From: E44-bin88 sp050123275
Lineage (GTDB): Bacteria > Chloroflexota > Dehalococcoidia > Dehalococcoidales > BS750m-G39
DNA: 64,000 nt
Assembly (NCBI GenBank): GCA_050123275.1
Contig: JASFHK010000001.1
Coordinates: 1-64,000 of the forward strand
Direction: 5' to 3'
In this document: positions 1 to 8,323 of the stretch, piece after piece
Layout of the letters: each line of letters begins with the position of its first letter
How positions within the stretch are numbered: position 1 is the stretch's first letter
Notes under the pieces: generated by a model
What the model saw: the letters and a program-made list of their open reading frames with translations, nothing else
Databases searched by the model: none
What the model was told of the DNA's origin: nothing
Translations under genes and position numbers: made by a program

Positions 1-188
1 GACTCCGACCACTCGATTTCGCCTTTTTGCCAGGCCTGGATGAGCCAGAGCAGGCCGCCGGGCGCGGCGCTCTTGAAGCGGAATCTGTTGAAGATGGGGC
101 AGTTAAAGGCCGAGTAGTCCAGGGTAAGCTGGCAGTAGCCGCAGCCGAAACAGCGGTGGATGACTTCCCTGTAGTCGGTGAGCGTGAT
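1..188 (-). CDS. Iron-sulfur (GlcF/HdrD-like) partner of the flavin oxidase, partial, start unclear
   Basis: The minus-strand reading frame from 188 to the left edge encodes about 62 residues with an iron-sulfur pattern: CFGCGYC near residues 13-19, then a Cys-Pro about 11 residues later. This is the spacing of a CxxCxxC...CP [4Fe-4S] motif in the electron-accepting subunits that pair with FAD-linked oxidases. The frame is the same as the upstream oxidase and begins directly after its TAA stop. No ATG, GTG or TTG is available before the cysteines; the first codon is ATC. It is therefore either a separate subunit with a rare start or the C-terminal half of a fused flavin/iron-sulfur protein interrupted by a stop. 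The gene continues outside the window. Confidence 0.65.
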   Translation of the reverse strand, partial: MTLTDYREVIHRCFGCGYCQLTLDYSAFNCPIFNRFRFKSAAPGGLLWLIQAWQKGEIEWSE

Positions 189-1562
189 TTAGGCCACCTC
201 CCAGTTTCCCGGGTTCATAATATTGTTGGGGTCGAGCGTTTGCTTTATTTTCTTCATCAGCCGGCGGGTGTTCTCGTCCATCCGCTCCAGGATGAGCTTC
301 TGGGCGGGCAGTTCCGGCTTCCAGACCACCCCGCCCAATTCCAGCGTGAGGCGGTTGGTCTCGTCCAGCGCCTGGCGCGCCCGTTCGAACTCGTCGGCTT
401 TGGCGCGGTTGAAGGCATATGAATAGGCGAGCATGACGCTGTGCCCGTTGGGTAATAGCTGGATGCCCAGCTGGTATAAAAAGTCCTGGTGGTGGGCAAT
501 CTCGATGCCCTTCCGCCAGGCTTCGGGAATGACCTCGATGGGCAGTATGGCGCCGGTGTACTCGAAGCCGCCGCCCTTCCTGAAATCGGCGGCGGTGGCG
601 GCGAAGGGGGGCACGCCCAAAAATCTCTCCCGCAGGGCGTGGACGGCCTTCTCCTCGGTTACCGGCTCCACGCCGTGTTTTCGGAAGATGAGCCCGTGCT
701 GATCCTTCTTGACCCGGAGCTCCTCCTCGGACTCGCCGGTGAGGGCGATGATGTAATAGATGCGCTGCGCCCAGCGCGGCTTTTCCTGGGTGATGATGAA
801 ACCGTTCTCCAGCTGGTTGAGCTGGCTGAAGTCGCCGATAAGCTCCGGAATCAGCTCCACATCGTCGGAGACGAAGAGTATCAGGTCGCGGTAGGTGGGG
901 TGGGGGAAGAGCTGCAGGGAAAGCTTGGTGACGATTCCCGTCGTTCCCAGCCAGCCCAAAAAGAGCCCGGCCAGGTCGGGGAGAGGGTCGCGGCTGAACC
1001 AGTTATCGCTTATCGAGCCCGAGCCGACTTTACAGACCTCGCCCGTGGGCAAAACTACCTCCAGGCCGTTAACCATCTGGGAGTTGACGCCGTAGCGCGG
1101 CGTGAGGTGCCCGTGCCCGTGAATCATGACGTTGCCCGCGATGGTGGTCGTCGGCGGCGATTCCGGGGTGGAGTGCTGCAGGCGGGGATGGTTTTTCTCC
1201 AGGTAGGCGCGTAAAGCCGCCTGGGTGACACCGGCTTCAATGAGGGCGAAGCGGCTGGCCTCGTTGACCTCCAGAATCTGGTCCATCCGCTTCATATCGA
1301 GGACGACGCCGCTTTTAAGGGGCACGGTCAGTGCGGATAGGGTCAGCCCGCCGCCCATCGGGGTCAAAGCGATTTTCTGGCGGTTGGCCAGCGCCACGAT
1401 GCGCTGCACCTCGTCCACCGTTTTGGGCATGACCACGGCGTCGACGTTACGCGGGGGCTGGGCGCCGGGGTCGCGGGAATATAAGTAAAGCTCCTCGGGG
1501 CGGTCGGAAACGTAGTCCGCGCCCGTGATGGCCGTCAGCGATTTAAGGAGCTCCGCTTTCAT
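189..1562 (-). CDS. FAD-linked oxidase (GlcD-like)
   Basis: 457-aa flavoprotein of the PCMH/FAD-oxidase family, related to glycolate oxidase GlcD and D-lactate dehydrogenases. The FAD-binding half shows a glycine-rich PMGGG turn around residues 68-72 and a TTTIAGNV segment near 138-145. The C-terminal substrate half ends in the family hallmark NIMNPG about eight residues before the end. Enzymes of this type oxidise 2-hydroxy acids or phenolic alcohols and pass electrons to an iron-sulfur subunit, which matches the Cys-rich frame directly downstream. The ATG at 1562 follows an extended -10 box by only 10 nt and has no clear Shine-Dalgarno. The substrate cannot be read from the sequence. Confidence 0.88.
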   Translation of the reverse strand: MKAELLKSLTAITGADYVSDRPEELYLYSRDPGAQPPRNVDAVVMPKTVDEVQRIVALANRQKIALTPMGGGLTLSALTVPLKSGVVLDMKRMDQILEVNEASRFALIEAGVTQAALRAYLEKNHPRLQHSTPESPPTTTIAGNVMIHGHGHLTPRYGVNSQMVNGLEVVLPTGEVCKVGSGSISDNWFSRDPLPDLAGLFLGWLGTTGIVTKLSLQLFPHPTYRDLILFVSDDVELIPELIGDFSQLNQLENGFIITQEKPRWAQRIYYIIALTGESEEELRVKKDQHGLIFRKHGVEPVTEEKAVHALRERFLGVPPFAATAADFRKGGGFEYTGAILPIEVIPEAWRKGIEIAHHQDFLYQLGIQLLPNGHSVMLAYSYAFNRAKADEFERARQALDETNRLTLELGGVVWKPELPAQKLILERMDENTRRLMKKIKQTLDPNNIMNPGNWEVA

Positions 1563-1568
1563 GAACGG

Positions 1569-1587
1569 TTACATTCTAGCACAATTG
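1569..1587 (-). promoter_or_regulatory. Extended -10 promoter, copy 1 of a 19-bp repeated element
   Basis: On the minus strand this reads CAATTGTGCTAGAATGTAA, containing the extended -10 TG-C-TAGAAT (-10 at 1573-1578). The same 19 bp recur with one mismatch at 2387-2405. The ATG of the flavin oxidase lies 10 nt past the -10, so a transcript starting here would have almost no leader. Confidence 0.55.
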
Positions 1588-1709
1588 GCTGCTGTCGGGC
1601 ACGCCTGGCGCGCCCGTCTAGTCCCGAATGTCGGGTATTTGCCGTTGAAATGGGTCGATGGCGCCGGGCGCATTGCCCGGGTTCCGGGCCGACTCGTCGG
1701 GCGGCTTCT

Positions 1710-1892
1710 TCACCGCGCCCGTGTCGCCGGCCTCTTCGGGGTGGCCTCGCTAGTGCTGACCGTGTCTTTGCCCTCTTTGAGGTGACCCCGGTATTGTTTG
1801 TTGAAACAGAGGTAGTAGTGCCGCCCCCGGTAGAGGGAGCATTGCTGACATAATCGCCCCGAAAAGGGACATATCATATCTTGCTTGGCCAT
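1710..1892 (-). CDS. Small Cys-rich protein (60 aa)
   Basis: 60-aa protein with four cysteines in its first 30 residues (C8, C15, C18, C29), a spacing suited to a small zinc or iron-sulfur site, then a polar Thr/Arg/Lys-rich tail without obvious fold. The reading is supported by a good Shine-Dalgarno (GGAGAG, 6 nt before the ATG at 1892) and by its place 22 bp downstream of the IscU-like gene in the same orientation. Co-transcription with that gene is likely because no promoter or terminator separates them. I do not recognise a named family and assign no function. Confidence 0.6.
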   Translation of the reverse strand: MAKQDMICPFSGRLCQQCSLYRGRHYYLCFNKQYRGHLKEGKDTVSTSEATPKRPATRAR

Positions 1893-1914
1893 TAGTTGCT
1901 CTCCAATCAGTTAG

Positions 1915-2364
1915 TTAGTGCTCTCGGTAGGCCTTCTTCCAGGGCTCCTTCTTCATCGCCAAGTGGTCCTGGATGGCCGCTTTCAACGTGTCCGCCGCCA
2001 GCAGGGCGCAGTGCTCGCTTTCCTCGGGCAGGCCGCCCAGAGCGTCGAGGACATCCTGCTGACCTATTTTTTGCGCCTGGCCGAGCTTTTTGCCCTTGGC
2101 CAGCTCGGTCACCATGCTGCCCGAAGCGATGCTGGTACCGCAGCCGCTGGTGAGAAAGGTGGCGTTTTCAATGGTATCGCCTTTGAGCTTCAGCCACAGC
2201 TGCATGGTGTCGCCGCAGGGGCCGGTAACCTTGGCGGAGCCGTCGGCTTCGGCCATATCGCCCATGTTGCGGGGGTTCATGGCGTGGTCGACGGCCGCCT
2301 CCGAATAGACTTCGAGCATCTTTTCCCTTACCAGCTCCTCGAATTTATCCCATGATGAGGCCAT
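1915..2364 (-). CDS. IscU/NifU N-terminal-type Fe-S scaffold
   Basis: 149-aa scaffold of the IscU family, on which iron-sulfur clusters are assembled from cysteine-desulfurase sulfur. All three cluster-ligand cysteines of the family are visible: PCGD near residue 52, SGCGTSIAS near 77, and EHC near 121, with the Asp after the first Cys conserved. An NPRNMG motif precedes them. No cysteine desulfurase or HscA/HscB chaperone lies beside it, so it acts as a stand-alone scaffold or with distant partners. An upstream GTG at 2400 lies inside the -10 region, so I chose the ATG at 2364, which has a strong GGAGAG Shine-Dalgarno. Confidence 0.88.
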   Translation of the reverse strand: MASSWDKFEELVREKMLEVYSEAAVDHAMNPRNMGDMAEADGSAKVTGPCGDTMQLWLKLKGDTIENATFLTSGCGTSIASGSMVTELAKGKKLGQAQKIGQQDVLDALGGLPEESEHCALLAADTLKAAIQDHLAMKKEPWKKAYREH

Positions 2365-2386
2365 GATTCTCTCCTTTCCTGGACGA

Positions 2387-2405
2387 TTACATTTTAGCAC
2401 AATTG
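2387..2405 (-). promoter_or_regulatory. Extended -10 promoter, copy 2 of a 19-bp repeated element
   Basis: The minus strand reads CAATTGTGCTAAAATGTAA with extended -10 TG-C-TAAAAT (-10 at 2391-2396). It differs by one base from the element at 1569-1587. It is placed to transcribe the IscU-like gene, whose Shine-Dalgarno and ATG follow. Confidence 0.55.
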
Positions 2406-2448
2406 AGCCTGCGAGGCATAATAACCACTCGCCTACGGGGTATTTTTT

Positions 2449-2457
2449 TGCTATAAT
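2449..2457 (+). promoter_or_regulatory. Extended -10 promoter before the epimerase-like gene
   Basis: TG-C-TATAAT, a perfect extended -10, ends 11 nt before the ATG at 2469. There is no convincing -35 and no Shine-Dalgarno, which suggests a leaderless or near-leaderless transcript. Confidence 0.55.
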
Positions 2458-2468
2458 GGCGGGCGATA

Positions 2469-3476
2469 ATGATAGTTGTAACCGGTGCCGCCGGACACGC
2501 CGGCGCTAACCTGGTGCGGGCTCTGGCGGCCCAGGGTCGCCCCGTGCGCGCCCTCGCCCACCTCGACCGGCGGGCGCTGGAGGGGCTGGATATCGAGGTC
2601 GTTAGCGGCGACATCCGCGACCCTGATTCTCTCCTGGAAGCCTTCAAGGGCGCCGAGGTGGTCTATCACCTGGCGGCGGTTATCGCCATCGGCAACGAGC
2701 CCTTTTCTTTATTGGAATCGGTTAACGTCGGCGGCACCCGCAACGTCGTCGAGGCCTGTTTGCGCTGCGGGGTGCGCCGCCTGGTGCACTTCAGCTCCAT
2801 CCACACCCTGACCGACACCAGCAACGGCAGCCCCGTGGACGAGGCCTGTCCTCTGGTGGCTTCGCGCCGCTACCCGGCCTATGACCGCACCAAGGCGGCG
2901 GCGGAAGGGGCGGTCTACCGGGGCATAGAAGAAGGGCTGGACGCGGTTATCATCAGCCCCACCGCCATTATCGGCCCCCACGATTACAAGCCGTCTCACT
3001 TCGGCGAGGCATTATTGCGGCTGGCCAACGGGCAGCTGCCGGCTCTGGTCAGCGGCGGCTTTAACTGGGTGGACGCGCGCGATGTCGTCTTCGGCGCCAT
3101 GCGCGCCGAAGAGATAGCCCCCTGCGGCGCCAAGTACCTCCTCTCCGGTCACTGGGTGGCGCTGCGCGAGGTGGCCAAGATGGCCGCCGAGCTGACCGGG
3201 GTCAAGGCGCCCTCTTCCATCTGCCCGATGTGGCTGGCGCGCGTCGGCGCCCCCTTCGTCAGCACCTTCGACCGGCTGGCGCACCGGCGCCCCCTCTACA
3301 CCAGCACCTCGCTGCAGGCGTTGCGGGGTCACCGCCACATCAGCCATGAAAAGGCGACGCGGGAGTTGGGCTACAACCCGCGCCCCTTCCGGGAGACGCT
3401 TTTCGACACGCTTAAATGGTTTGAGGCGCAGGGCAAGCTGGCCCACCCCCTCAAAGAAAGGGCGGGTAAGGTTTGA
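2469..3476 (+). CDS. NAD-dependent epimerase / 3-beta-HSD-like extended SDR
   Basis: 335-aa extended short-chain dehydrogenase. The Rossmann glycine motif TGAAGHAG spans residues 5-12 and the catalytic pair is Y138 and K142 (YDRTK), with serines at 109-110. This subgroup includes dihydroflavonol reductases, 3-beta-hydroxysteroid dehydrogenases and sugar epimerases; the sequence alone does not choose between them. Its last codon overlaps the TTG start of a steroid-5-alpha-reductase-type membrane protein, so the two are translationally coupled and probably act on the same hydrophobic substrate. That pairing favours a lipid, isoprenoid or steroid-like substrate over a nucleotide sugar (inference). 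Confidence 0.85.
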   Translation: MIVVTGAAGHAGANLVRALAAQGRPVRALAHLDRRALEGLDIEVVSGDIRDPDSLLEAFKGAEVVYHLAAVIAIGNEPFSLLESVNVGGTRNVVEACLRCGVRRLVHFSSIHTLTDTSNGSPVDEACPLVASRRYPAYDRTKAAAEGAVYRGIEEGLDAVIISPTAIIGPHDYKPSHFGEALLRLANGQLPALVSGGFNWVDARDVVFGAMRAEEIAPCGAKYLLSGHWVALREVAKMAAELTGVKAPSSICPMWLARVGAPFVSTFDRLAHRRPLYTSTSLQALRGHRHISHEKATRELGYNPRPFRETLFDTLKWFEAQGKLAHPLKERAGKV

Positions 3477-4231
3477 ACGAGCTTTCCTTTTTCCACTGGC
3501 TCATCGTCGGCTGGTTCGTGCTGGCGGCGGTGGTTTTCATCTCGCTTTTCTTCTTCGTCGCTCCCTACGGGCGCTACGCGCGCCGCGGCTGGGGCTTCGC
3601 CGTCAACAACCGGCTGGGCTGGGTCATCATGGAGGCGGCTTCGCCGCTGGCTTTGGCCGTCTGCTTCGTGCTGGGCTCTAATCCCATCACCGTCACCTCG
3701 GTGGTTTTTTTGGTGCTCTGGGAGGCGCACTACATACACCGTTCTTTCATCTATCCTTTCAGCCTGCGCCGCCACGTCCAGGGGATGCCGCTGCTCGTGG
3801 TCAGCTTCGGTTGCATCTTCAACCTGGTCAACGGCTACCTCAACGGGCGCCATATCTTCACCTTTTCCGACGGCTACAGCAACCAGTGGCTGGCCGACCC
3901 GCGCTTCATCATCGGTCTGGCGCTCTTTATTACCGGCTACGTCATCAACCGCCACGCCGACGACACCCTGCGCCGGCTGGCCAACGACAACGGCGGTTAC
4001 AAGATTCCCTACGGCGGGCTTTACCGCTGGATATCCTGCCCCAACTACCTCGGTGAAATCACTATCTGGGCGGGCTGGGCTATCGCCACCTGGTCGCTGC
4101 CGGGGCTGGCTTTCGCCGTCTGGACGGCGGCTAACCTGGTGCCCCGCGCCCGCACCCACCACGCCTGGTACAAAGAGCACTTCCCCGACTATCCCGCCCG
4201 GCGGAAGGCGCTGCTGCCCGGCCTCTGGTAG
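3473..4231 (+). CDS. Membrane protein of the steroid 5-alpha-reductase C-terminal family
   Basis: 252-aa integral membrane protein with several hydrophobic helices, beginning with a long one in residues 7-30. The C-terminal half carries the family signature: RWISCPNYLGE around residue 184, then a Trp-rich helix and HxxYKxxFPDYP near the end, as in steroid 5-alpha-reductases and isoprenyl/phospholipid methyltransferase relatives. Members reduce a C=C bond with NADPH or methylate lipids in the membrane. The start is a TTG overlapping the upstream stop (TTGA), a tight coupling to the SDR gene. Whether this one is a reductase or a methyltransferase-fold relative is not settled. Confidence 0.82.
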   Translation: MNELSFFHWLIVGWFVLAAVVFISLFFFVAPYGRYARRGWGFAVNNRLGWVIMEAASPLALAVCFVLGSNPITVTSVVFLVLWEAHYIHRSFIYPFSLRRHVQGMPLLVVSFGCIFNLVNGYLNGRHIFTFSDGYSNQWLADPRFIIGLALFITGYVINRHADDTLRRLANDNGGYKIPYGGLYRWISCPNYLGEITIWAGWAIATWSLPGLAFAVWTAANLVPRARTHHAWYKEHFPDYPARRKALLPGLW

Positions 4232-4263
4232 CTCCCGTAGTGGATAGTTGCGCCTCTTTGGTT

Positions 4264-4269
4264 TATACT
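4264..4269 (+). promoter_or_regulatory. Possible -10 box (TATACT) for the two-component operon
   Basis: TATACT lies 17 nt before the ATG at 4287, with a GAGG Shine-Dalgarno between them. No good -35 is seen, so support is weak. Confidence 0.3.
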
Positions 4270-4286
4270 AAAACTGAGGCCAATTT

Positions 4287-4973
<687 letters not shown>

Positions 4974-4975
4974 TC

Positions 4976-6715
4976 TTGTTCCGTAGTATTCAGTGGCGCC
5001 TGACCGTACCCTTTATCCTGCTCATGCTGGTGGTTATGGGTACGTTGGGCATCTACCTGGTCAACTCCACCCGCGGTGCCCAGCTCGACAGCCTGCGCTC
5101 CCAGCTGGAGTCCGAGGCTAGGATAACCGCCGAAGCCAGCCTGCCCGGCTTCCTCGATGAGGAGGACCTGGACGCCCTGGCCAAGCGGCTGGGGCAGGAA
5201 ATCAACTCCCGCGTCACCATCATCGCTCTTGACGGCGCCGTGCTGGGCGATTCCGAGGAAGACCCGGCGCTGATGGAAAGCCACGCCGCCCGTCCCGAGG
5301 TCATCGCCGCTCTGGAAGAAGGTCTGGGCGAGAGCACCCGCTACAGCGTCACGCTGGAGCAGCGCATGATGTACCTGGCCGTGCCCGTTACCGTCGGCGG
5401 CGAGGTCCTGGGCGTGGCCCGCGTCTCGCTGCCGCTGGCGGCCGTGGACAGCCTGGTGCAAAAGCTGCAGGTGAGCATCATCGTGGCCATGGCGGCGGCC
5501 ACGCTGCTGGTCTTTATCGCCGCCTGGCTTATCGCCCGCATCACCACCCGCCCCATACGGAAATTGACGGCGGCTTCGCGCCGGATTACCTCGGGGAACT
5601 TGGGTTACAAGATAGCCGCCGAGAGCAAGGACGAGGTCGGCGAGCTTACCCGCGCCTTCAACCAGATGTCGCTGCGGCTGAAAGAGCAGGTGGATACCAT
5701 CTCCGGGGACAGGGCGCGGCTGGCCGCCATACTGGATAACATGGCCGACGGCGTTATCATGACCGACACCGACGGTAACGTGCAGCTGGTCAACGCCACC
5801 GCCCGCAAGCTGTTCAACATGGGGGACGGCATCGGCAAGCCGCTTATCGAGGTGGTGCACGACCACGAGGTGGACGAGCTCTGGAAGGCCTGTATGCAAT
5901 CGGGCAAGATGCAGTCCGCCCAGTACGAGTCCGGTCTTTCCCGGCGCTACCTGAGGGCTATCGCCATCCCCAGCGCCGAGGCCGGCATGAGCGGCGTGCT
6001 GCTTCTCTTCCAGGACTTCACCGAGTTGCGCAGCCTGCAGACGACGCGGCGCGAGCTTATCGGCAATATCTCCCACGAGTTCCGCACGCCGCTGGCGGGC
6101 ATCAAGGCCATGGTGGAAACCATGCGCGGCGGCGCCATCGACGATAAGAAGCTTTCTCTGGATTTTCTCAACCGCATCGACGAAGAGATTGACCGTCTCA
6201 CCCAGATGGTGGCCGAGCTTACCGAGCTTTCCCGCATCGAGACGGGGCGTACCGAGCTGAAGCTGGAGCCGATAGACCTCAACCGGCTCATCGCCGAGGT
6301 CGTCGCCCAGTTCAGCCACCAGGCGAAGCGGCAGCAGCTTGCGGTCAAGCAAAAGACCGCCGCCGACCTGCCCCCGGTGCCCGCCGACCGGGACCGGCTG
6401 CGGCAGGTAATCAGCAACCTGGTGCATAACGCCATCAAGTTCACCCCGCCCCGCGGCACCATCACCGTCGCCACCGCCGTCGAGGGCGGCTCGGTGCGCG
6501 TCGATATCGCCGACAGCGGCGCCGGCATCGCCCGCGACGACCTGTCCCACGTCTTCGAGCGTTTCTACAAGGGGGACAAGGCGCGGTCGGGGGAGGGCAC
6601 CGGCATGGGGCTGGCTATCGCCAAGCACGTGGTCGAGGCCCACGGCGGCAAAATCCGGGTGCAGTCCGAGGAAGGGAAGGGTGCTACCTTCAGCTTCACC
6701 CTGCCCCTGGGTTAG
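4976..6715 (+). CDS. PhoR-like sensor histidine kinase
   Basis: 579-aa membrane kinase with a TTG start two bases after the regulator. In order: an N-terminal membrane helix (about 10-28), an extracytoplasmic sensor region, a second helix (about 165-190), a HAMP segment, a PAS-like domain (about 245-350), the dimerisation/phospho-acceptor box with H367 in SHEFRTP, and a HATPase domain with N, G1 (DSGAGI), F (FERFYKG) and G2 (GTGMGL) boxes. Domain order matches PhoR/WalK kinases. It should phosphorylate D53 of the adjacent regulator. A long reading frame on the opposite strand is a codon-bias shadow. Confidence 0.93.
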   Translation: MFRSIQWRLTVPFILLMLVVMGTLGIYLVNSTRGAQLDSLRSQLESEARITAEASLPGFLDEEDLDALAKRLGQEINSRVTIIALDGAVLGDSEEDPALMESHAARPEVIAALEEGLGESTRYSVTLEQRMMYLAVPVTVGGEVLGVARVSLPLAAVDSLVQKLQVSIIVAMAAATLLVFIAAWLIARITTRPIRKLTAASRRITSGNLGYKIAAESKDEVGELTRAFNQMSLRLKEQVDTISGDRARLAAILDNMADGVIMTDTDGNVQLVNATARKLFNMGDGIGKPLIEVVHDHEVDELWKACMQSGKMQSAQYESGLSRRYLRAIAIPSAEAGMSGVLLLFQDFTELRSLQTTRRELIGNISHEFRTPLAGIKAMVETMRGGAIDDKKLSLDFLNRIDEEIDRLTQMVAELTELSRIETGRTELKLEPIDLNRLIAEVVAQFSHQAKRQQLAVKQKTAADLPPVPADRDRLRQVISNLVHNAIKFTPPRGTITVATAVEGGSVRVDIADSGAGIARDDLSHVFERFYKGDKARSGEGTGMGLAIAKHVVEAHGGKIRVQSEEGKGATFSFTLPLG

Positions 6716-6719
6716 AGAT

Positions 6720-6747
6720 TTAACCGCCGCTTAATCCGTTCTTAAAA
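6720..6747 (+). promoter_or_regulatory. Pho-box-like direct repeats (three TTAA units, 11-bp period)
   Basis: TTAACC at 6720, TTAATC at 6731 and TTAAAA at 6742 are spaced exactly 11 bp apart. This is the helical periodicity of PhoB/PhoP-type sites bound by OmpR-family dimers. The array lies between the kinase stop and the ArsC-like gene, with a TAAAAT-like -10 at 6757-6762. Confidence 0.5.
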
Positions 6748-6794
6748 CCGGTCGTCTAAAATTACAGGAAAGGGAGTAAACGGTTCAGCGCGAA

Positions 6795-7184
6795 ATGAAG
6801 AAAGTACTCTTTGTCTGTATCCACAATGCCGGCCGCAGCCGGATGGCGGAGGCCTTTTTCAACCACTACGCTAAGGGTAAAGCCGTCGCCTCTTCGGCAG
6901 GGACCCGGCCCGAGCCGGAGATAAGCCCCCGCACGGTAGCGGTGATGCAAGAGGTGGGCATCGCGCTCGACGGCGAAAAGCCCCGCTTGCTCACCCCGGA
7001 GATGCTGGAAGCCGCCGACCGGGTCATCACCATGGGCTGCTACGTCGAGGACGCCTGCCCGGCTAACTCCGTCACCACCGAAGACTGGGCGCTGGGCAAC
7101 CCCAAGGATAGGCCCCTGGCGGAGATTAGAGTCGTCAGGGATAGAATCAAGGCAAAGGTGCTGGAGTTAATCGATGAGCTTTAG
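6795..7184 (+). CDS. arsC: Arsenate reductase / low-molecular-weight phosphatase-like protein
   Basis: 129-aa protein of the low-molecular-weight phosphotyrosine phosphatase fold. The N-terminal phosphate loop CIHNAGRS (C8 to R14) is the CX5R nucleophile motif. Two further cysteines, C82 and C88, match in position the redox triad of thioredoxin-coupled arsenate reductases (nucleophile plus a Cys pair in the 82-89 region). This supports arsenate reduction over protein dephosphorylation. The gene follows the two-component pair and the repeat array, so phosphate-stress or arsenate-linked expression is plausible. No arsB, acr3 or arsR gene is nearby, so efflux of arsenite would need a distant gene. 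Confidence 0.85.
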   Translation: MKKVLFVCIHNAGRSRMAEAFFNHYAKGKAVASSAGTRPEPEISPRTVAVMQEVGIALDGEKPRLLTPEMLEAADRVITMGCYVEDACPANSVTTEDWALGNPKDRPLAEIRVVRDRIKAKVLELIDEL

Positions 7185-7201
7185 AGGGCGCGGCGCTTCT
7201 C

Positions 7202-7230
7202 TTGACAGCTTGCCCGTCGCTATCTATACT
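7202..7230 (+). promoter_or_regulatory. Sigma-70-type promoter TTGACA-17-TATACT
   Basis: A consensus -35 TTGACA (7202-7207) and -10 TATACT (7225-7230) are separated by 17 bp, 42 nt before the zinc-finger gene at 7273. Confidence 0.75.
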
Positions 7231-7250
7231 TTACCTTTACCTGTGGTAAA
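7230..7250 (+). promoter_or_regulatory. Operator-like repeat TTTACC-TTTACC-TGT-GGTAAA
   Basis: Two tandem TTTACC units (7230-7241) and an inverted GGTAAA (7245-7250) make a 15-bp palindrome centred at 7243. They start at the last base of the -10 and cover the expected transcription start, the usual place for a repressor site. The binding protein is unknown. Confidence 0.45.
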
Positions 7251-7272
7251 ATTACTCTTAAAGGAGTGATTT

Positions 7273-7692
7273 ATGATTTGCCCCACCTGCCGCGAGGTGA
7301 TGATTGTCGTCGAGCAGGAGAGAATCGAGCTCGACCACTGCCCTAACTGCCTGGGCGTCTGGTTCGACGCCGGCGAGCTGGAGCTGGTGCTGGAGGGGAT
7401 GGGCCTGAAAAGCAGCGACCTTTTCCCGGCGCCGATTGACGAGCTGCCCGAGGCCGAGACCGACGAGAGAAAGCGGCGCTGCCCGATATGCAACCAGAAG
7501 ATGAAGAAGCTCTATATCGGCAGGGAGCCGGAGGTGCTCATCGACGTCTGCATCCGGGGGCACGGCCTCTGGTTCGACGGCGGCGAGGTGCACCAGATAA
7601 TCGAACAGTGCGCCAAAAAACCGGGGTCTGAAGCCGGCTCCGGCGAGCGTTTGCTCAGCTTTTTGGGGAACACTTTTAAGGCCGAAGGCTAG
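7273..7692 (+). CDS. TFIIB-type zinc-finger domain protein
   Basis: 139-aa protein with two copies of a short zinc-ribbon of the zf-TFIIB family. The first has C3/C6 and C23/C26 followed by GVWFDAGELE. The second has C70/C73 and C93 followed by GLWFDGGEVH, where the last ligand Cys is replaced (R96, H97), so its metal site may use His. The duplicated CxGxWFDxGE pattern defines the family; function is unknown in general. It opens a likely unit with LemA and the M48 protease downstream, behind its own strong promoter and operator. The start ATG has an AAAGGAG Shine-Dalgarno. Confidence 0.85.
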   Translation: MICPTCREVMIVVEQERIELDHCPNCLGVWFDAGELELVLEGMGLKSSDLFPAPIDELPEAETDERKRRCPICNQKMKKLYIGREPEVLIDVCIRGHGLWFDGGEVHQIIEQCAKKPGSEAGSGERLLSFLGNTFKAEG

Positions 7693-7740
7693 CCGGGCTC
7701 CCCGCCCGTTTTGGTATAAGCGACAACTAAGGAGGTTGCC

Positions 7741-8304
7741 ATGATAGGAGTCTATATTGCCGCTGGCATCGTGGTCATACTGGTTATCTTTTTTATCGCC
7801 ACCTACAACAGCCTGGTCGGGCTGCGCAACGAGCTGCGTAACGCCTGGGCTCAAATCGACGTCCAGCTCAAGCGGCGCTACGACCTCATCCCCAACCTGA
7901 TAGAGACGGTCAAGGGCTACATGAAGCACGAGCGGGAGACGCTGGAGGCGGTGACCAAGGCGCGCAACCTGGCGCAGAGCATTTCCAGCAGCGACGTCGG
8001 CGCCCGTTCCAAAGCGGAGGGCGAGCTGAGCAGCGCCCTTTCCAAGCTGCTGGCCGTGGTCGAGCAGTACCCCGACCTCAAGGCGAACCAGAACTTCCTG
8101 GCGCTTCAGGAAGAGCTGACCTCGACGGAGAACAAAATCAGCTTTTCCCGCCAGTACTACAACGACTCGGCGCTGAAGCTGAACAACAAAATCCAGATGT
8201 TCCCCTCCAACGTGGTCGCCGGCATGACCGGCTTCAAGCAGGGCGAGTTCTTCGAGGTCAAGGCGGCCGAGGAGAGGGAAGCGCCCAAGGTCAGTTTCAG
8301 CTAA
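7741..8304 (+). CDS. lemA: LemA family protein
   Basis: 187-aa LemA protein: one N-terminal membrane helix (about residues 5-24) followed by a long four-helix-bundle region beginning YNSLVGLRNELRNAWAQIDVQLKRR split over residues 22-46, and a LNNKIQMFPSNVVAG segment near the end, both family hallmarks. LemA proteins sit in the membrane with a cytosolic or periplasmic helical domain and occur beside M48 proteases, as here (19 bp gap). The AGGAGG Shine-Dalgarno sits just before the ATG. Its biochemical role remains poorly defined in the family. Confidence 0.92.
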   Translation: MIGVYIAAGIVVILVIFFIATYNSLVGLRNELRNAWAQIDVQLKRRYDLIPNLIETVKGYMKHERETLEAVTKARNLAQSISSSDVGARSKAEGELSSALSKLLAVVEQYPDLKANQNFLALQEELTSTENKISFSRQYYNDSALKLNNKIQMFPSNVVAGMTGFKQGEFFEVKAAEEREAPKVSFS

Positions 8305-8323
8305 ATAAAAACGGAATCGGGAT

